Source: Acidobacteriota bacterium
Lineage (GTDB): Bacteria; Acidobacteriota; Terriglobia; Acidiferrales; UBA7541
Direction: 5' to 3'
NCBI GenBank assembly: GCA_013289665.1
Contig: JABCZN010000009.1
Location: 62,001-126,000, forward strand
DNA length: 64,000 nucleotides
Below are positions 17,558 through 28,751 of this stretch, piece after piece. The stretch's first letter is position 1. Every line of letters starts with the position of its first letter. The notes beneath the pieces were generated by a model. That model was not told the DNA's origin, ran no database searches, and saw only the letters and a program-made list of their open reading frames with translations. The position numbers and the translations under genes are program-made.

Positions 17558-18208
17558 ATGCCTTCGCCGCGCACACGCCGACTGCTTCTTGACCACCAGA
17601 CGCTTACCTCGCGCCTGGCCGGCTGGCCGCTGATCCAGATCAGCGGCACCGCAGGCATGCCGCCGGAAATTTATCGTTTCACCTATAATCTTCGCGGCCT
17701 GTACGTCGCGCCTAGCGGCGAAATTCTTGAGCGCCAGGTGCATGTGCTCGAAGTCAATCTTTCGCTCGGCTACCCGCGCCGCGCTCCGCAGTGCCGCATG
17801 CTCACCCCTGTCTTCCACCCCAATTTCGACGACTCCATGGTCTGCATCGGCGACTTCTGGGCGGCTTCTGAAGGCCTCGACGACCTGATCATCCGCATCG
17901 GCCGGATGATCACCTATCAGGAGTACAACACCAAAAGCCCGCTTAACGGCCTGGCTGCAAAATGGGCCGCGCAAAACCCCTCGTTGCTGCCGATTGACAC
18001 GCGCAACATCTCTCCCCCTGCCGCCCAACCTCCAGACCCCGGTTCCGCCGTCCAAGCCGCGCAATCTGGATTGCCCGGTCCGGCCGACATTCCTCCGGTG
18101 GTCGCCGCTCCCCTTGAAGCCCTGAGCAGCAACCCCCCAGCTCCTTCTTCAGAAGAGCCTCCTACGCCTCCTCAGGACCCCTGGACAGAGAAAATCTCTC
18201 TCGTCTGA
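17558..18208 (+). CDS. E2 ubiquitin-conjugating enzyme-like (UBC fold) protein
   Basis: A 216-residue protein with a UBC-fold domain in residues 1-145. It has YPRRAP, HPN (87-89), the presumed catalytic Cys96 (MVCIGDFW), and PLNGLAAKWA, which corresponds to the PLNxxAA of eukaryotic E2s. The HPN-to-Cys spacing is as in true E2s. Residues 150-212 are a disordered tail rich in proline. It is the last gene of the operon, 21 bases after the GYF gene. Its role is to accept the ubiquitin-fold protein from the E1 as a thioester and, probably with the RING protein, attach it to targets. Confidence 0.9.
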   Translation: MPSPRTRRLLLDHQTLTSRLAGWPLIQISGTAGMPPEIYRFTYNLRGLYVAPSGEILERQVHVLEVNLSLGYPRRAPQCRMLTPVFHPNFDDSMVCIGDFWAASEGLDDLIIRIGRMITYQEYNTKSPLNGLAAKWAAQNPSLLPIDTRNISPPAAQPPDPGSAVQAAQSGLPGPADIPPVVAAPLEALSSNPPAPSSEEPPTPPQDPWTEKISLV

Positions 18209-18319
18209 CTCCTACTCTAGTACCACTGAAAGTGGTCACGCCTGAGTTCCATTTTGGGCTGGAGCCTGAATCCAATTTGAATTACAGTCTAGAGGTCCCT
18301 GATCGCTCCGAGGGAACAA

Positions 18320-18691
18320 ATGGCTTCCCAATCGTTCCAGCCCCGAATCCGGAAGTCACTTACACTTAGCCTCACCTGGGTGCTCACGACCGGCCTGTTT
18401 ATCATCACGGTCGAAAACATCTGGCTGGATCCCTGGCTCAGGAGCCGATACCCCGACTTTCCATCTCTGGCGCCGCAACCTCCGAGCATTCTCTGGATCA
18501 TTTCCTTTGCCGGGATCGGCATCGTCTGCGTGGTGCTGATGGTCGGCCAGGTTCTGCTCATGCGTCGCGACGGCGTTTCGCGCAACTCCAGAATCTTCGC
18601 CGGAGTCTCCGTGATCATGGCGTTGCTGCTTTCGGTGACGTGGTTCCTGGTCACGAGCGGCATCACTGCCGCGCCGCACTTGTCTTTGTAA
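18320..18691 (+). CDS. small three-helix membrane protein of unknown function
   Basis: A 123-residue protein with three hydrophobic segments (about 16-34, 56-80 and 91-112) and a basic loop between the second and third (LLMRRDGVSRNSR). No family is recognised. It is 111 bases downstream of the E2 gene, in the same direction, with the small hairpin ACCACTgaaAGTGGT (18222-18236) between them, so membership in the ubiquitin-like operon is uncertain. It converges with the TonB receptor gene; the palindrome CCGGTCTTAAGACCGG (18695-18710) lies between the two stops. Confidence 0.6.
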   Translation: MASQSFQPRIRKSLTLSLTWVLTTGLFIITVENIWLDPWLRSRYPDFPSLAPQPPSILWIISFAGIGIVCVVLMVGQVLLMRRDGVSRNSRIFAGVSVIMALLLSVTWFLVTSGITAAPHLSL

Positions 18692-18721
18692 CGACCGGTC
18701 TTAAGACCGGCCGCTAGAAAG

Positions 18722-21220
18722 CTATAGCTTCCCCAAAAACCGCAGGCGTCCGGTAAACGCGCGGCCCTGTCCACCTGAAAAATTCAGAAAGCCCGGCACA
18801 ACTCCCGGTTCTTTTGCGTCAAAATTGTTCACCACTACGTTCGGATTCTGCCGGCCCGTGAGATTAATCACCGTACCGCGCACCGCGAATAAATACTTGC
18901 CGAACCGGAATTTTTTTTCGAGGCTGATGTTCAGGCTGGCGTAGTCCGGAAAGCGCAGACTGTTCGGCGCGCCAATCAGGGATTGCTGCTGGTTCACCAC
19001 GCTGAACGGGTAACCGGTGCGGTATTCAAGAAAATAGGCGAAATCTATGCCCCAGAACGGCGTCGGCACCGTGCCCCAGGAGAGCGCGCGGTTCGGCGCG
19101 TCCCAGGAAAGCGGCGCACCCTGTTGCGACTGAAAAAACAGTGCGCCGAGAACCGGGTCCAGCGCCTGGTCGGTGTTTGCGCGCGAGCGGGTGAAACTTC
19201 CAAACAGCACCGCGCCATTTTCAAACGTGTGCCGCGCGGCCACCGTTGCGCCGCGATATTTATCGCGGCGCGTCGATTGCAACAGAAAAACGCTGCCGAG
19301 CTGCGGGCCCGGATTCAAAGTCTCGAAGGCCAGTTCGCGGTGGCCGTTGCGCGCAAGCAGTTCCACGGAAACGATGGTTTGAGCCCAGATGCGCTCTTGC
19401 CAGCCGGCGCTGGTGATATCGAAAAACGGCTGCTGCAAGCCGTGCGCGGGCATCAGAAACGTGCTGGTCGCCGGGCCCGTTGTACACACCGGCTGCGGGG
19501 GGTTGCACTGGCTGCCGTAAGAATAAAGCGTGTCCACCTGCTGCTGGTCCTGCGTCAGCCCCAGCACGGAAAGACTGAGCGGGATGTTGTAAATTCCCCA
19601 GCCGATGGAAAATTTTCCGCGGCCGTCAGAAAAAGGAAGGTAGTTCACGGCTGCGCGAGGCTGCACCATTGCCGCGCGCACGAACTGGTCCCAGTCGCCG
19701 CGAAGGCCAACTTGAGCGACCCAGCGCGAACTCAGGCTCCAGTTATCTTGCACGAACGCGCCGGCCAGCGTGTTGTCCACGTCAATAACCGCATTTCCCG
19801 CGAACGTCGTCCGCCGGACCAGCTGCTGCGCCGCGTTGAAAGCCTGAATTTCGCCGCGCTGGCTCGACTGGTTCAGCACCACCACAGAAATATTTGTGCC
19901 CGCGGAAATCGTGTGCAATCCGTACCAGTGAAAGCCCGGGCGGATGGCGTCGGCAAAAAACTGGTGGCGGCGGCTGGACTGGTCCGAACGTTGAAAGAAA
20001 TTTCCCTTCGCGCCATTCACGAACAAAAGATAAGGCCCGTTGCCTTGCGGATCGAAATCGCGGACCGTGCGGTCTTCGGCGAAGCCCGCTTCAAAGAGCG
20101 TGTGGTTCCACCACAACTGGTTTTTTATCGAAGCGAAAATCCGGTCGCTGGGCTCGTCCAGTGTGGTGGATTCTGGGTGCAGCGAATCGAGTCCCACGCT
20201 GGTATCGCTTTCGTTGTTGTAGAGCAAGGTCAAATGCAGGCTGTCGTTCGGGGCCACGTGCCACAAGAGACGCGAAAATGTGTCGCCGCTCCACTGCTCG
20301 CTGGTGTTATTGCCCATTTTAATGTCCCGCTCGATGTTCAGCGTGTGGTCGAAGCTGAACGACTGCAGGAACCAGAGTTTTCCCTTCACCAGCGGCCCGG
20401 AAAACGTGATGCGCGGATAATAGTTCGCAAGCGTCACGCCTTGTTGCGACCTGAGTCCTGGAACAAAATCCGTGGCATTGAAGCGCCAGTGGTCGTCGCC
20501 TTCGGGCGTTTCAAACTTCAGGATGGCCGCGCCGGGATGCGCAAATTCCGCGCCGTATCTTCCGGTTTCGATTTCCGCGGTACGCAACGCATCCACAATG
20601 AGGGGAATCGTCAACGTTCCATTCACCGCGTCGCCGACCTCAAAGCCATCCATTAAATAGAGCGCCTGCGTCTCGCGGGCGCCAGCCACATGCAGCACGC
20701 CCTGGTTATCACGGACGATCTGCGGAAGGGCGATCAGGCTCTGCCGGTAATCATGGGAGCTGGGCACGGGAATGTAGAAGAATTCCGTGGAAGTGAGCGT
20801 TGCGGATTGCGTCGTTTCGGTGGGCTCGATGCGGTTAGGGTCCGCCACCACGTCCACTTTTTCGCGCACTTCCTGGATGTGGTTGAGCGTGAAGGAAAAT
20901 TCCGTGGCGCCGGGGGCCACATGAATGGCCTGGCCGCTCAAAACGAAGAAGTCCACCTTCTCCATCCGCACCGTGTATTCGCCAGGCGAGAGATTTGGAA
21001 TGGAGAAATACCCAGCGTCGTCGGTCAACGCGGAAATTTTGGGTTTTCGCAAACCTTCAAGTTTTACTTGAACCCCGGCGACGGGCAGTCCGTCCTCGTC
21101 CAGCACCCGGCCCCGCAGGGTGAGCGCCGTCTCAGCCTGCGCAAGCAGGCCGCCGGCGCCAAGACTCCCAGCGAGCAGGAGCGCCACCGTTAGAGCCGCA
21201 ACTCGCAGACCTAGGAACAC
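18722..21220 (-). CDS. TonB-dependent receptor with N-terminal carboxypeptidase-regulatory-like domain
   Basis: An 832-residue outer-membrane protein of the type expanded in Acidobacteriota. A signal peptide (about 1-28) is followed by a beta-sandwich domain (33-115: TLRGRVLDEDGLPVAGVQVKLEG, then GYFSIPNLSPGEYTV), a plug-like region and a long beta-barrel with aromatic-ended strands, ending in GRLRFLGKL. It probably imports an unknown substrate, perhaps a carbohydrate or peptide. No TonB or ExbBD gene is near. A 17-base palindrome TTCAAGT-N3-ACTTGAA occurs inside the gene at the VKLEG codons. Confidence 0.85.
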   Translation of the reverse strand: MFLGLRVAALTVALLLAGSLGAGGLLAQAETALTLRGRVLDEDGLPVAGVQVKLEGLRKPKISALTDDAGYFSIPNLSPGEYTVRMEKVDFFVLSGQAIHVAPGATEFSFTLNHIQEVREKVDVVADPNRIEPTETTQSATLTSTEFFYIPVPSSHDYRQSLIALPQIVRDNQGVLHVAGARETQALYLMDGFEVGDAVNGTLTIPLIVDALRTAEIETGRYGAEFAHPGAAILKFETPEGDDHWRFNATDFVPGLRSQQGVTLANYYPRITFSGPLVKGKLWFLQSFSFDHTLNIERDIKMGNNTSEQWSGDTFSRLLWHVAPNDSLHLTLLYNNESDTSVGLDSLHPESTTLDEPSDRIFASIKNQLWWNHTLFEAGFAEDRTVRDFDPQGNGPYLLFVNGAKGNFFQRSDQSSRRHQFFADAIRPGFHWYGLHTISAGTNISVVVLNQSSQRGEIQAFNAAQQLVRRTTFAGNAVIDVDNTLAGAFVQDNWSLSSRWVAQVGLRGDWDQFVRAAMVQPRAAVNYLPFSDGRGKFSIGWGIYNIPLSLSVLGLTQDQQQVDTLYSYGSQCNPPQPVCTTGPATSTFLMPAHGLQQPFFDITSAGWQERIWAQTIVSVELLARNGHRELAFETLNPGPQLGSVFLLQSTRRDKYRGATVAARHTFENGAVLFGSFTRSRANTDQALDPVLGALFFQSQQGAPLSWDAPNRALSWGTVPTPFWGIDFAYFLEYRTGYPFSVVNQQQSLIGAPNSLRFPDYASLNISLEKKFRFGKYLFAVRGTVINLTGRQNPNVVVNNFDAKEPGVVPGFLNFSGGQGRAFTGRLRFLGKL
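21056..21072. repeat. 17-base palindrome TTCAAGT-TTT-ACTTGAA, intragenic
   Basis: A perfect inverted repeat with a three-base centre inside the TonB receptor gene. Close relatives lie at 23102-23118, 27842-27858 and 31397-31413, and the core is part of the four composite elements between 24.2 and 30.4 kb. Confidence 0.6.
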
Positions 21221-21238
21221 AAGGAAACCCTTTTGCGC

Positions 21239-21336
21239 GCGGAGGCGAAGCCTCCGCTTTTACGGTCTAGCCCTCCAGACCAACTTATCATCTGGCCTTC
21301 AAGTATCAACCGTAAAAGCGGCAGCTCCGCTGCCGC
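21239..21336. repeat. paired-hairpin element with inverted ends, also a terminator for ppdK
   Basis: Two hairpins (GCGGAGGC-gaa-GCCTCCGC and GCGGCAGC-tcc-GCTGCCGC) face each other. Their inner flanks CCGCTTTTACGGT and ACCGTAAAAGCGG are inverted repeats. The same layout recurs at 30532-30634 and, degraded, at about 24290-24398. It looks like a small miniature inverted-repeat element that supplies bidirectional terminators. Confidence 0.55.
21311..21336 (-). terminator. intrinsic terminator after ppdK
   Basis: Read on the minus strand, GCGGCAGC-gga-GCTGCCGC is followed directly by TTTTACGG, 12 bases past the ppdK stop. It is half of the paired-hairpin element. Confidence 0.65.
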
Positions 21337-21347
21337 ACGGAAAAGTG

Positions 21348-24050
<2,703 letters not shown>

Positions 24051-24402
24051 TTTAAGCCTCGCTTGAATTCATTATTGCGTTTACTGGCTTCCCCGGCCCG
24101 CGGCTCAATTGGGTTTGGAGCGCAAGGCGCAGGGGGCGCCGAAAAAAATGTTTTGCGAACTTCGTTCGAGCAGCTTGCCGCTTCGGCGAATTTCTGCTGG
24201 CCGGTCTTAAGGCCCGCCGCCACAGGTTCACTTCCCGGGAATGTCGGCGCGCCGACATTTAAAGTAATACTTGAAGGTTTCCATTTGAGTGCGGGGGCGG
24301 AACCGCCGCTTTTAAGGGGTTGCGATCGGCACCAAGTTGTAGTTTTGGCTCGATTCTCTACTCCTCAAGAGCGAACGCTTCGCTGCCCGACTCAAAATGC
24401 CC
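24051..24402. repeat. ppdK-glyS gap with composite palindrome and degraded paired-hairpin element
   Basis: Bases 24240-24259 are the perfect 20-base palindrome AATGTCGGCGCGCCGACATT, followed at 24260-24277 by TAAAGTAATACTTGAAGG. From about 24290 to 24398 lies a degraded version of the paired-hairpin element (GGCGGAACCGCCGCTTTTAAGG, then GAGCGAACGCTTCGCTGC). A GGCCGGTCTTAAGGCCCG module at about 24201 matches the palindrome at 18695. No gene is visible. Confidence 0.65.
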
Positions 24403-26583
24403 TTACACTTCGCCGCCCAGTTCGGAGAAGTCGGCGATGGTGGTGAACTCGCGCAGGATTTCCGCGAGGAGAGCCAGGCGGTTCCTGCGGACCGCTTCGT
24501 CTTCAGCCATCACCATCACTTCTTCGAAGAAGGCATCCACTGCTTTGCGGAGGCCGGCGATCTGCTCCAGCGCCTCCTGATACTTCCCCATCCGCTTATC
24601 TACGACGACGCTGGCGGCGGCTTTGCGTACAGCCGCGTACAGATTCCGTTCGGCGTCCTTATCAAAGATCTGAGTGTTTACAGGCTGCACATCGCCAGCA
24701 GACAGGTTGGCCTTTTCGAGGATCTTGCGAATACGCTTAAAGGAGACGGCCAGTGGCTCGAAGTTGCGCGTCTTGCGGATGGCTTTGAGTGCCTTGAGCC
24801 GCTTCTCGACGTCTACCAGGTCGTCGGAACCCGCGCGGAAGACCGCGCTGACTTCGTCGTAGGCGTAGCCGGACCTTTCCTTGAGAACAAATTTTGCGCG
24901 GTCGAGAAGGAAGTCGAGAATCTGCTGCTCCTGGGCAAGGGTGACGGTCTTCTTCGGCGGGTTCGTCAGCAGCGCCTTCGAGGCGGCGCCCACGGCGAGC
25001 GAGAGGGATACCGGGAGTTTCTGGTCGAGGATGATTTTGACGATGCCAAGCGCTGCGCGGCGAAGCGCGTAAGGATCGCTTGAACCCGTGGGGATTACGC
25101 CTACGCTGAAGCAGCCGACGACGGAATCGAGCTTGTCGGCCAGTGCGACGGCACAGCCAGTCAGGTTGCGCGGGATGGGGTCATCGAGGCCCACGGGGCG
25201 GTAATGGTCATAGACGGCATCGGCGACGATCTCGGGTTCGCCTTGCGCGCGGGCGTAAAGACCGCCGACGATGCCTTGAAGCTCCGTGAACTCGCGCACC
25301 ATCTCCGTGGCCAGGTCGCACTTGGCGAGTTCCGCTGCGCGGTCGGCATCGGCCACGTGCGCCTGAATCATGCCGAGGTTGAACCACTGCTCGGCCAGCC
25401 AGCGGGCGATGGCGCGCATGCGTTCGACCTTGGCGTGGTAGCTACCCAGGCGCGATTCGTAGGTGATCCTGTCGAGCTTCGGAAGGATGTCCGCGAGGCG
25501 CACCTTTTGATCGGACTCCCAGAAGAATCGGGCGTCGGCAAAGCGCGCGCGGAGGACGCGTTCGTGGCCGGCGCGCACGAGGCCCTGGGAATCTTTGGCG
25601 AGATTGATGACCGCGAGGAAATGTGGCGCCAGTTCCCCGCTGCGCTTTTCGACGGCGAAATATTTCTGGTGACCGCGCATCACGGTGATCAGGATTTCGT
25701 CGGGAAGTTCAAGGAACGCGGGATCGAAGCTGCCCTCGATGACATGCGGAAACTCGTTGAGATAGCTGACCAGCTCGAGCAGTTCGGGATCCGGGTGGAC
25801 ATGGAAGCCGGTGCGCTTCGCGTAGCTGGCGAGTTCGCGCTCGATTCGTTCGCGGCGCTCGGCCGGGCGGACGATGACACCGTTGGCGCGGAGCTTCTTC
25901 TCGTAGTCCGCGAAGGTCCTGACGCGGATTTCTGACTTGCCGAGAAAGCGGTGGCCGACAGTGATATCCCCTGCGGTGATGCCGCCAAAGGAGAACTTCA
26001 ACGGCTTTCCGTCGAGGACGCCTACGAGCCAGCGGACGGGGCGGATGAAGCGCGCACCTTCCAGTCCTGTCCAGGTCATGGTGCGCGGCCAGGGCAGATC
26101 GTGGATGACGCGGGGAAGGGTTTCCATCAACAACTCATGGGCGGACCGGCCGCGCTTGGTGACTTTGGCGGCTATGTATTCGCCTTTGGGAGTTTCGACC
26201 AGATAGATCTGGTGGAGCGGCACGCCCTGGCGTTCGGCGAAGCTGACAGCGGCACGGGTGGCGGCGCCGGTCGCGTCGTAGGCGACGGATTTGGGCGGGC
26301 CGGTGACTTCGTTCTCGACGTCGACTTGCTTGGCGATTAGGCCGCGGATCGAGGCGCTGAGGCGGCGGGGGCCGCCGAAGGTTTCGATCGTGACGCCTTC
26401 GAGATAATTCTCGGCGGCGAGGTGACGCTCCAGGATGGACTTCAACTCGGAGACGGCGCGGGGGAGCATGCCGGCTGGAATTTCTTCGGCGCCGATTTCA
26501 AAGAGGAGCTCGACCCGGGGATCGTGTCCGGCGGAGGACTTGGGCATGGGGGAGTGTTTTGCTCCCTTCTTCGAGGAGGTCAT
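24403..26583 (-). CDS. glyS: glycyl-tRNA synthetase beta subunit
   Basis: A 726-residue beta chain of the heterotetrameric bacterial glycyl-tRNA synthetase, which provides tRNA recognition. It starts near VELLFEIGAEEIPAGMLPRA and contains the family segments GPPKSVAYDA, VIEGSFDPAFLELPDEIL and HQKYFAV, then ADKLDSVVGCFSVGVIPTGSSDPYALRRAA, with the anticodon-binding-like C-terminus. ATG 26583 is used; ATG 26547 would drop 12 non-conserved residues. It is normally next to glyQ; here 313 bases containing a composite repeat separate them. Confidence 0.95.
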   Translation of the reverse strand: MTSSKKGAKHSPMPKSSAGHDPRVELLFEIGAEEIPAGMLPRAVSELKSILERHLAAENYLEGVTIETFGGPRRLSASIRGLIAKQVDVENEVTGPPKSVAYDATGAATRAAVSFAERQGVPLHQIYLVETPKGEYIAAKVTKRGRSAHELLMETLPRVIHDLPWPRTMTWTGLEGARFIRPVRWLVGVLDGKPLKFSFGGITAGDITVGHRFLGKSEIRVRTFADYEKKLRANGVIVRPAERRERIERELASYAKRTGFHVHPDPELLELVSYLNEFPHVIEGSFDPAFLELPDEILITVMRGHQKYFAVEKRSGELAPHFLAVINLAKDSQGLVRAGHERVLRARFADARFFWESDQKVRLADILPKLDRITYESRLGSYHAKVERMRAIARWLAEQWFNLGMIQAHVADADRAAELAKCDLATEMVREFTELQGIVGGLYARAQGEPEIVADAVYDHYRPVGLDDPIPRNLTGCAVALADKLDSVVGCFSVGVIPTGSSDPYALRRAALGIVKIILDQKLPVSLSLAVGAASKALLTNPPKKTVTLAQEQQILDFLLDRAKFVLKERSGYAYDEVSAVFRAGSDDLVDVEKRLKALKAIRKTRNFEPLAVSFKRIRKILEKANLSAGDVQPVNTQIFDKDAERNLYAAVRKAAASVVVDKRMGKYQEALEQIAGLRKAVDAFFEEVMVMAEDEAVRRNRLALLAEILREFTTIADFSELGGEV

Positions 26584-26896
26584 CGTGACCCCGCTGAATG
26601 CGCCGGGTGTCGGGAGCTGGAGTGGCGGTCTCTAGGGTCGGCCACTCGAGGAGATTGCGAAGCAGGCGACGTAGCCCCGCCTCTACACCCGGATGCCGGA
26701 GAAAATGTCGGCGCGCCGACATTGAAAGTATTACTTGAAGGTTTTACCAAACAATCTGTTTTCAATTTCATGGATGGCTCGGCGTGGGCCCCTTTCCAGA
26801 ATGGCCATTTTGCGCCAAGGCCTGCGTCGTGAGTGCCTGAGCTTCGCTCCCGCACTCGAAATCGGGGCGCGCCGAGAGTTAAGGCATTCCTTGCGG
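26584..26896. repeat. glyS-glyQ gap with composite palindrome
   Basis: AATGTCGGCGCGCCGACATT at 26704-26723 is followed by GAAAGTATTACTTGAAGG (26724-26741), the same arrangement as at 24240 and 30383. The rest is GC-rich without a gene. The element separates two genes that are usually adjacent or overlapping. Confidence 0.65.
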
Positions 26897-27865
26897 TCAT
26901 GCGCGCACCCCGGGTTTGGGGGCGGCGCCCGTGGATTGCTCGAGGTAGGCAGCGGCGGCGCGGCAGGAGAGGGTGCGGACTCGCTGCATGAGGGCTGCGC
27001 GCTCGGTGGCAGAGATTACGCCGCGGGCGTCCATGAGATTGAACAGGTGCGAGCACTTGAGGCAGTGGTCGTAGGCGGCCAGGATCGGGTAGCGCTTCAG
27101 GGCAGCGGGAGAGGCGCCAACGGTTTCCTCACGTTTCTTCCAGCCGTCGAGGAGTTCCTTGGCCTCCTTTTCGTGCAGCTCGAATTCCGAGCGCAGGGCT
27201 TTCGCATCGCTGCGGTCGAAACTGTATTCGGAGAGTTGCTGCTCTTCGGCGAGGCGGATATCGCCGTAGGATTTGTCGCGGGTCCACCGGATCTGGTAGA
27301 CGCTTTCAACGTCCTCGAGGAAGGCGCAGATGCGCTCGAGGCCGTAGGTGATTTCGACAGGTATGGGGTCGAGATCAATGCCGCCGCTCTGCTGGAAGTA
27401 GGTGAACTGGGTGATCTCGAGGCCGTCGAGAAGGACCTGCCAGCCGATGCCCCAGGCGCCGAGCGTGGGCGATTCCCAATTGTCTTCCTCAAAGCGGATG
27501 TCGTGGGCGCGGAGGTCAATGCCGATGGCGCCGAGGCTGCGCAGGTAGAGATCCTGGACGTTGGCGGGCGAGGGCTTGAGGATCACCTGATACTGGAAAT
27601 GCTTGTAGAGGCGGTTGGGATTTTCGCCGTAGCGGCCGTCGGCAGGCCGGCGGGAGGGCTGCACGAAGGCGACGCGGTAGGGATCTTTGCCGAGGACGCG
27701 GAGAAACGTTTCCGGGTGCATGGTGCCGGCGCCGACTTCGGTGTCGTAAGGTTGCTGGAGGACGCAGCCCTGGTTGTCCCAGAAGTGCATGAGCTTGAGG
27801 ATGAGCTCTTGGAAGGTGAGCCCTCTAGGCTTTGCCTTACCTTCAAGTTTTACTTTAAAGTTCAC
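26897..27865 (-). CDS. glyQ: glycyl-tRNA synthetase alpha subunit
   Basis: A 322-residue catalytic alpha chain. [41 protein letters not shown] is the usual opening, and [24 protein letters not shown] and the [23 protein letters not shown] region are conserved. No ATG precedes the homology, so a GTG at 27865 with GGAG 9-10 bases upstream is chosen. That start adds about 15 residues ([14 protein letters not shown]) before the family begins, and these codons are made by the TTCAAGT-N3-ACTT palindrome. A longer start at 27955 would run through repeat-like sequence and is unlikely. Confidence 0.93.
   Translation of the reverse strand: MNFKVKLEGKAKPRGLTFQELILKLMHFWDNQGCVLQQPYDTEVGAGTMHPETFLRVLGKDPYRVAFVQPSRRPADGRYGENPNRLYKHFQYQVILKPSPANVQDLYLRSLGAIGIDLRAHDIRFEEDNWESPTLGAWGIGWQVLLDGLEITQFTYFQQSGGIDLDPIPVEITYGLERICAFLEDVESVYQIRWTRDKSYGDIRLAEEQQLSEYSFDRSDAKALRSEFELHEKEAKELLDGWKKREETVGASPAALKRYPILAAYDHCLKCSHLFNLMDARGVISATERAALMQRVRTLSCRAAAAYLEQSTGAAPKPGVRA
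27842..27858. repeat. 17-base palindrome variant at the start of glyQ
   Basis: TTCAAGT-TTT-ACTTTAA on the plus strand. Read on the minus strand it supplies codons 2-8 after the proposed GTG start of glyQ. Confidence 0.5.
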
Positions 27866-28010
27866 GGCATCTCCAGAACCTTTTGCTTCCCTGCTTTGTA
27901 GCTCGGGCCTTCGGGCCTGCGGGTTTCCATTGCTGCGGCGCGGTCTTGCTTGCACTTTCTAAAGCCTCGCCCCTATGGGGACGGGCTATGGCCGCACCTG
28001 CGATGCTCTC

Positions 28011-28751
28011 TTACGGCGTCTCCAAGAGTTCGCGCGTCAGGAGCTTTCGCTCCGTGTGATGCTCGATCCAGTTCAGGGCCGCTTCGCGCAATTCCCTGGC
28101 CCAGGGTTGCGATTCGAGCGCGGCGTCCAGCTTGGCCAACCCTTCCCGCGTGAAGACTTCCGCGAGATGGCGCGCATCGCTTGAAACCGGCTTCATGCCG
28201 GAGCGGCGATGCTCTCCGCAGACAAGGCCGGGATGCGAGGCCGACTGAAAGGCCGGGCGATCCGCGAACGGCTTGCCGCATTCGGCGCAGACATCGAAGC
28301 GCGGCAACCAGCCCGCCAGGCGCACAGTCCAGAACGCGAAGTAGCTGAGCGGGAGGATGCCGTTCCCGCGGCGTTCGACCTCGCGCACCGTGAGCAGAAT
28401 GAGCCGGAACATCGGCTCGGACGGCTCGTGCTCCGGAAGAACGAGTTCGACGGTTTCGCTGACCAGCGCGAGGCTGGTCGAGAGCTCGTAGTCGCTCTGA
28501 GACTTGTTGAAGGACTCGAGCAACTCGGCCTGCTGGATGCGGACCAGGTCGCGCGTTTCGCGTTCGACATACCAGAGCTGCACGTGCGCGAGCAGTTCCA
28601 ACGTGGAGCCGTAGCGGTTCTTGATGCGGCGCGCGCCAGCGGCTACTCCCCGCATGCGCCCCGAAGTGCGGCCCAGAAAACTGACCAGACGATCGGCCTC
28701 GCCCAGCGCGAAGGTCTTGAGGATGATGGCTTCCGTTTCGCGGGCAGGCAT
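28011..28751 (-). CDS. recO: DNA repair protein RecO
   Basis: A 246-residue RecO, which loads RecA with RecF and RecR by displacing SSB and annealing single strands. It has an N-terminal OB fold (ETEAIILKTFALGEADRLVSFLGRTSGRMRGVAAGARR) and a helical C-terminal domain with a zinc site (CAECGKPF, then VCGEH). The start at 28751 is set by homology. The bases just before it (AAATGTCGGCGCG) are half of the 20-base palindrome found elsewhere. Confidence 0.93.
   Translation of the reverse strand: MPARETEAIILKTFALGEADRLVSFLGRTSGRMRGVAAGARRIKNRYGSTLELLAHVQLWYVERETRDLVRIQQAELLESFNKSQSDYELSTSLALVSETVELVLPEHEPSEPMFRLILLTVREVERRGNGILPLSYFAFWTVRLAGWLPRFDVCAECGKPFADRPAFQSASHPGLVCGEHRRSGMKPVSSDARHLAEVFTREGLAKLDAALESQPWARELREAALNWIEHHTERKLLTRELLETP

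Noticed and set aside
11702-18208. Assignment of the ubiquitin-like operon to a known antiviral CBASS or Bil system
   Set aside because: No cyclic-nucleotide synthase, effector or toxin gene is adjacent, and the FHA, GYF, TM2 and protease partners do not belong to those systems.
18320-18691. Ninth gene of the ubiquitin-like operon
   Set aside because: It is 111 bases away with a small hairpin between, and has no domain linking it to the pathway; left as a separate membrane protein.
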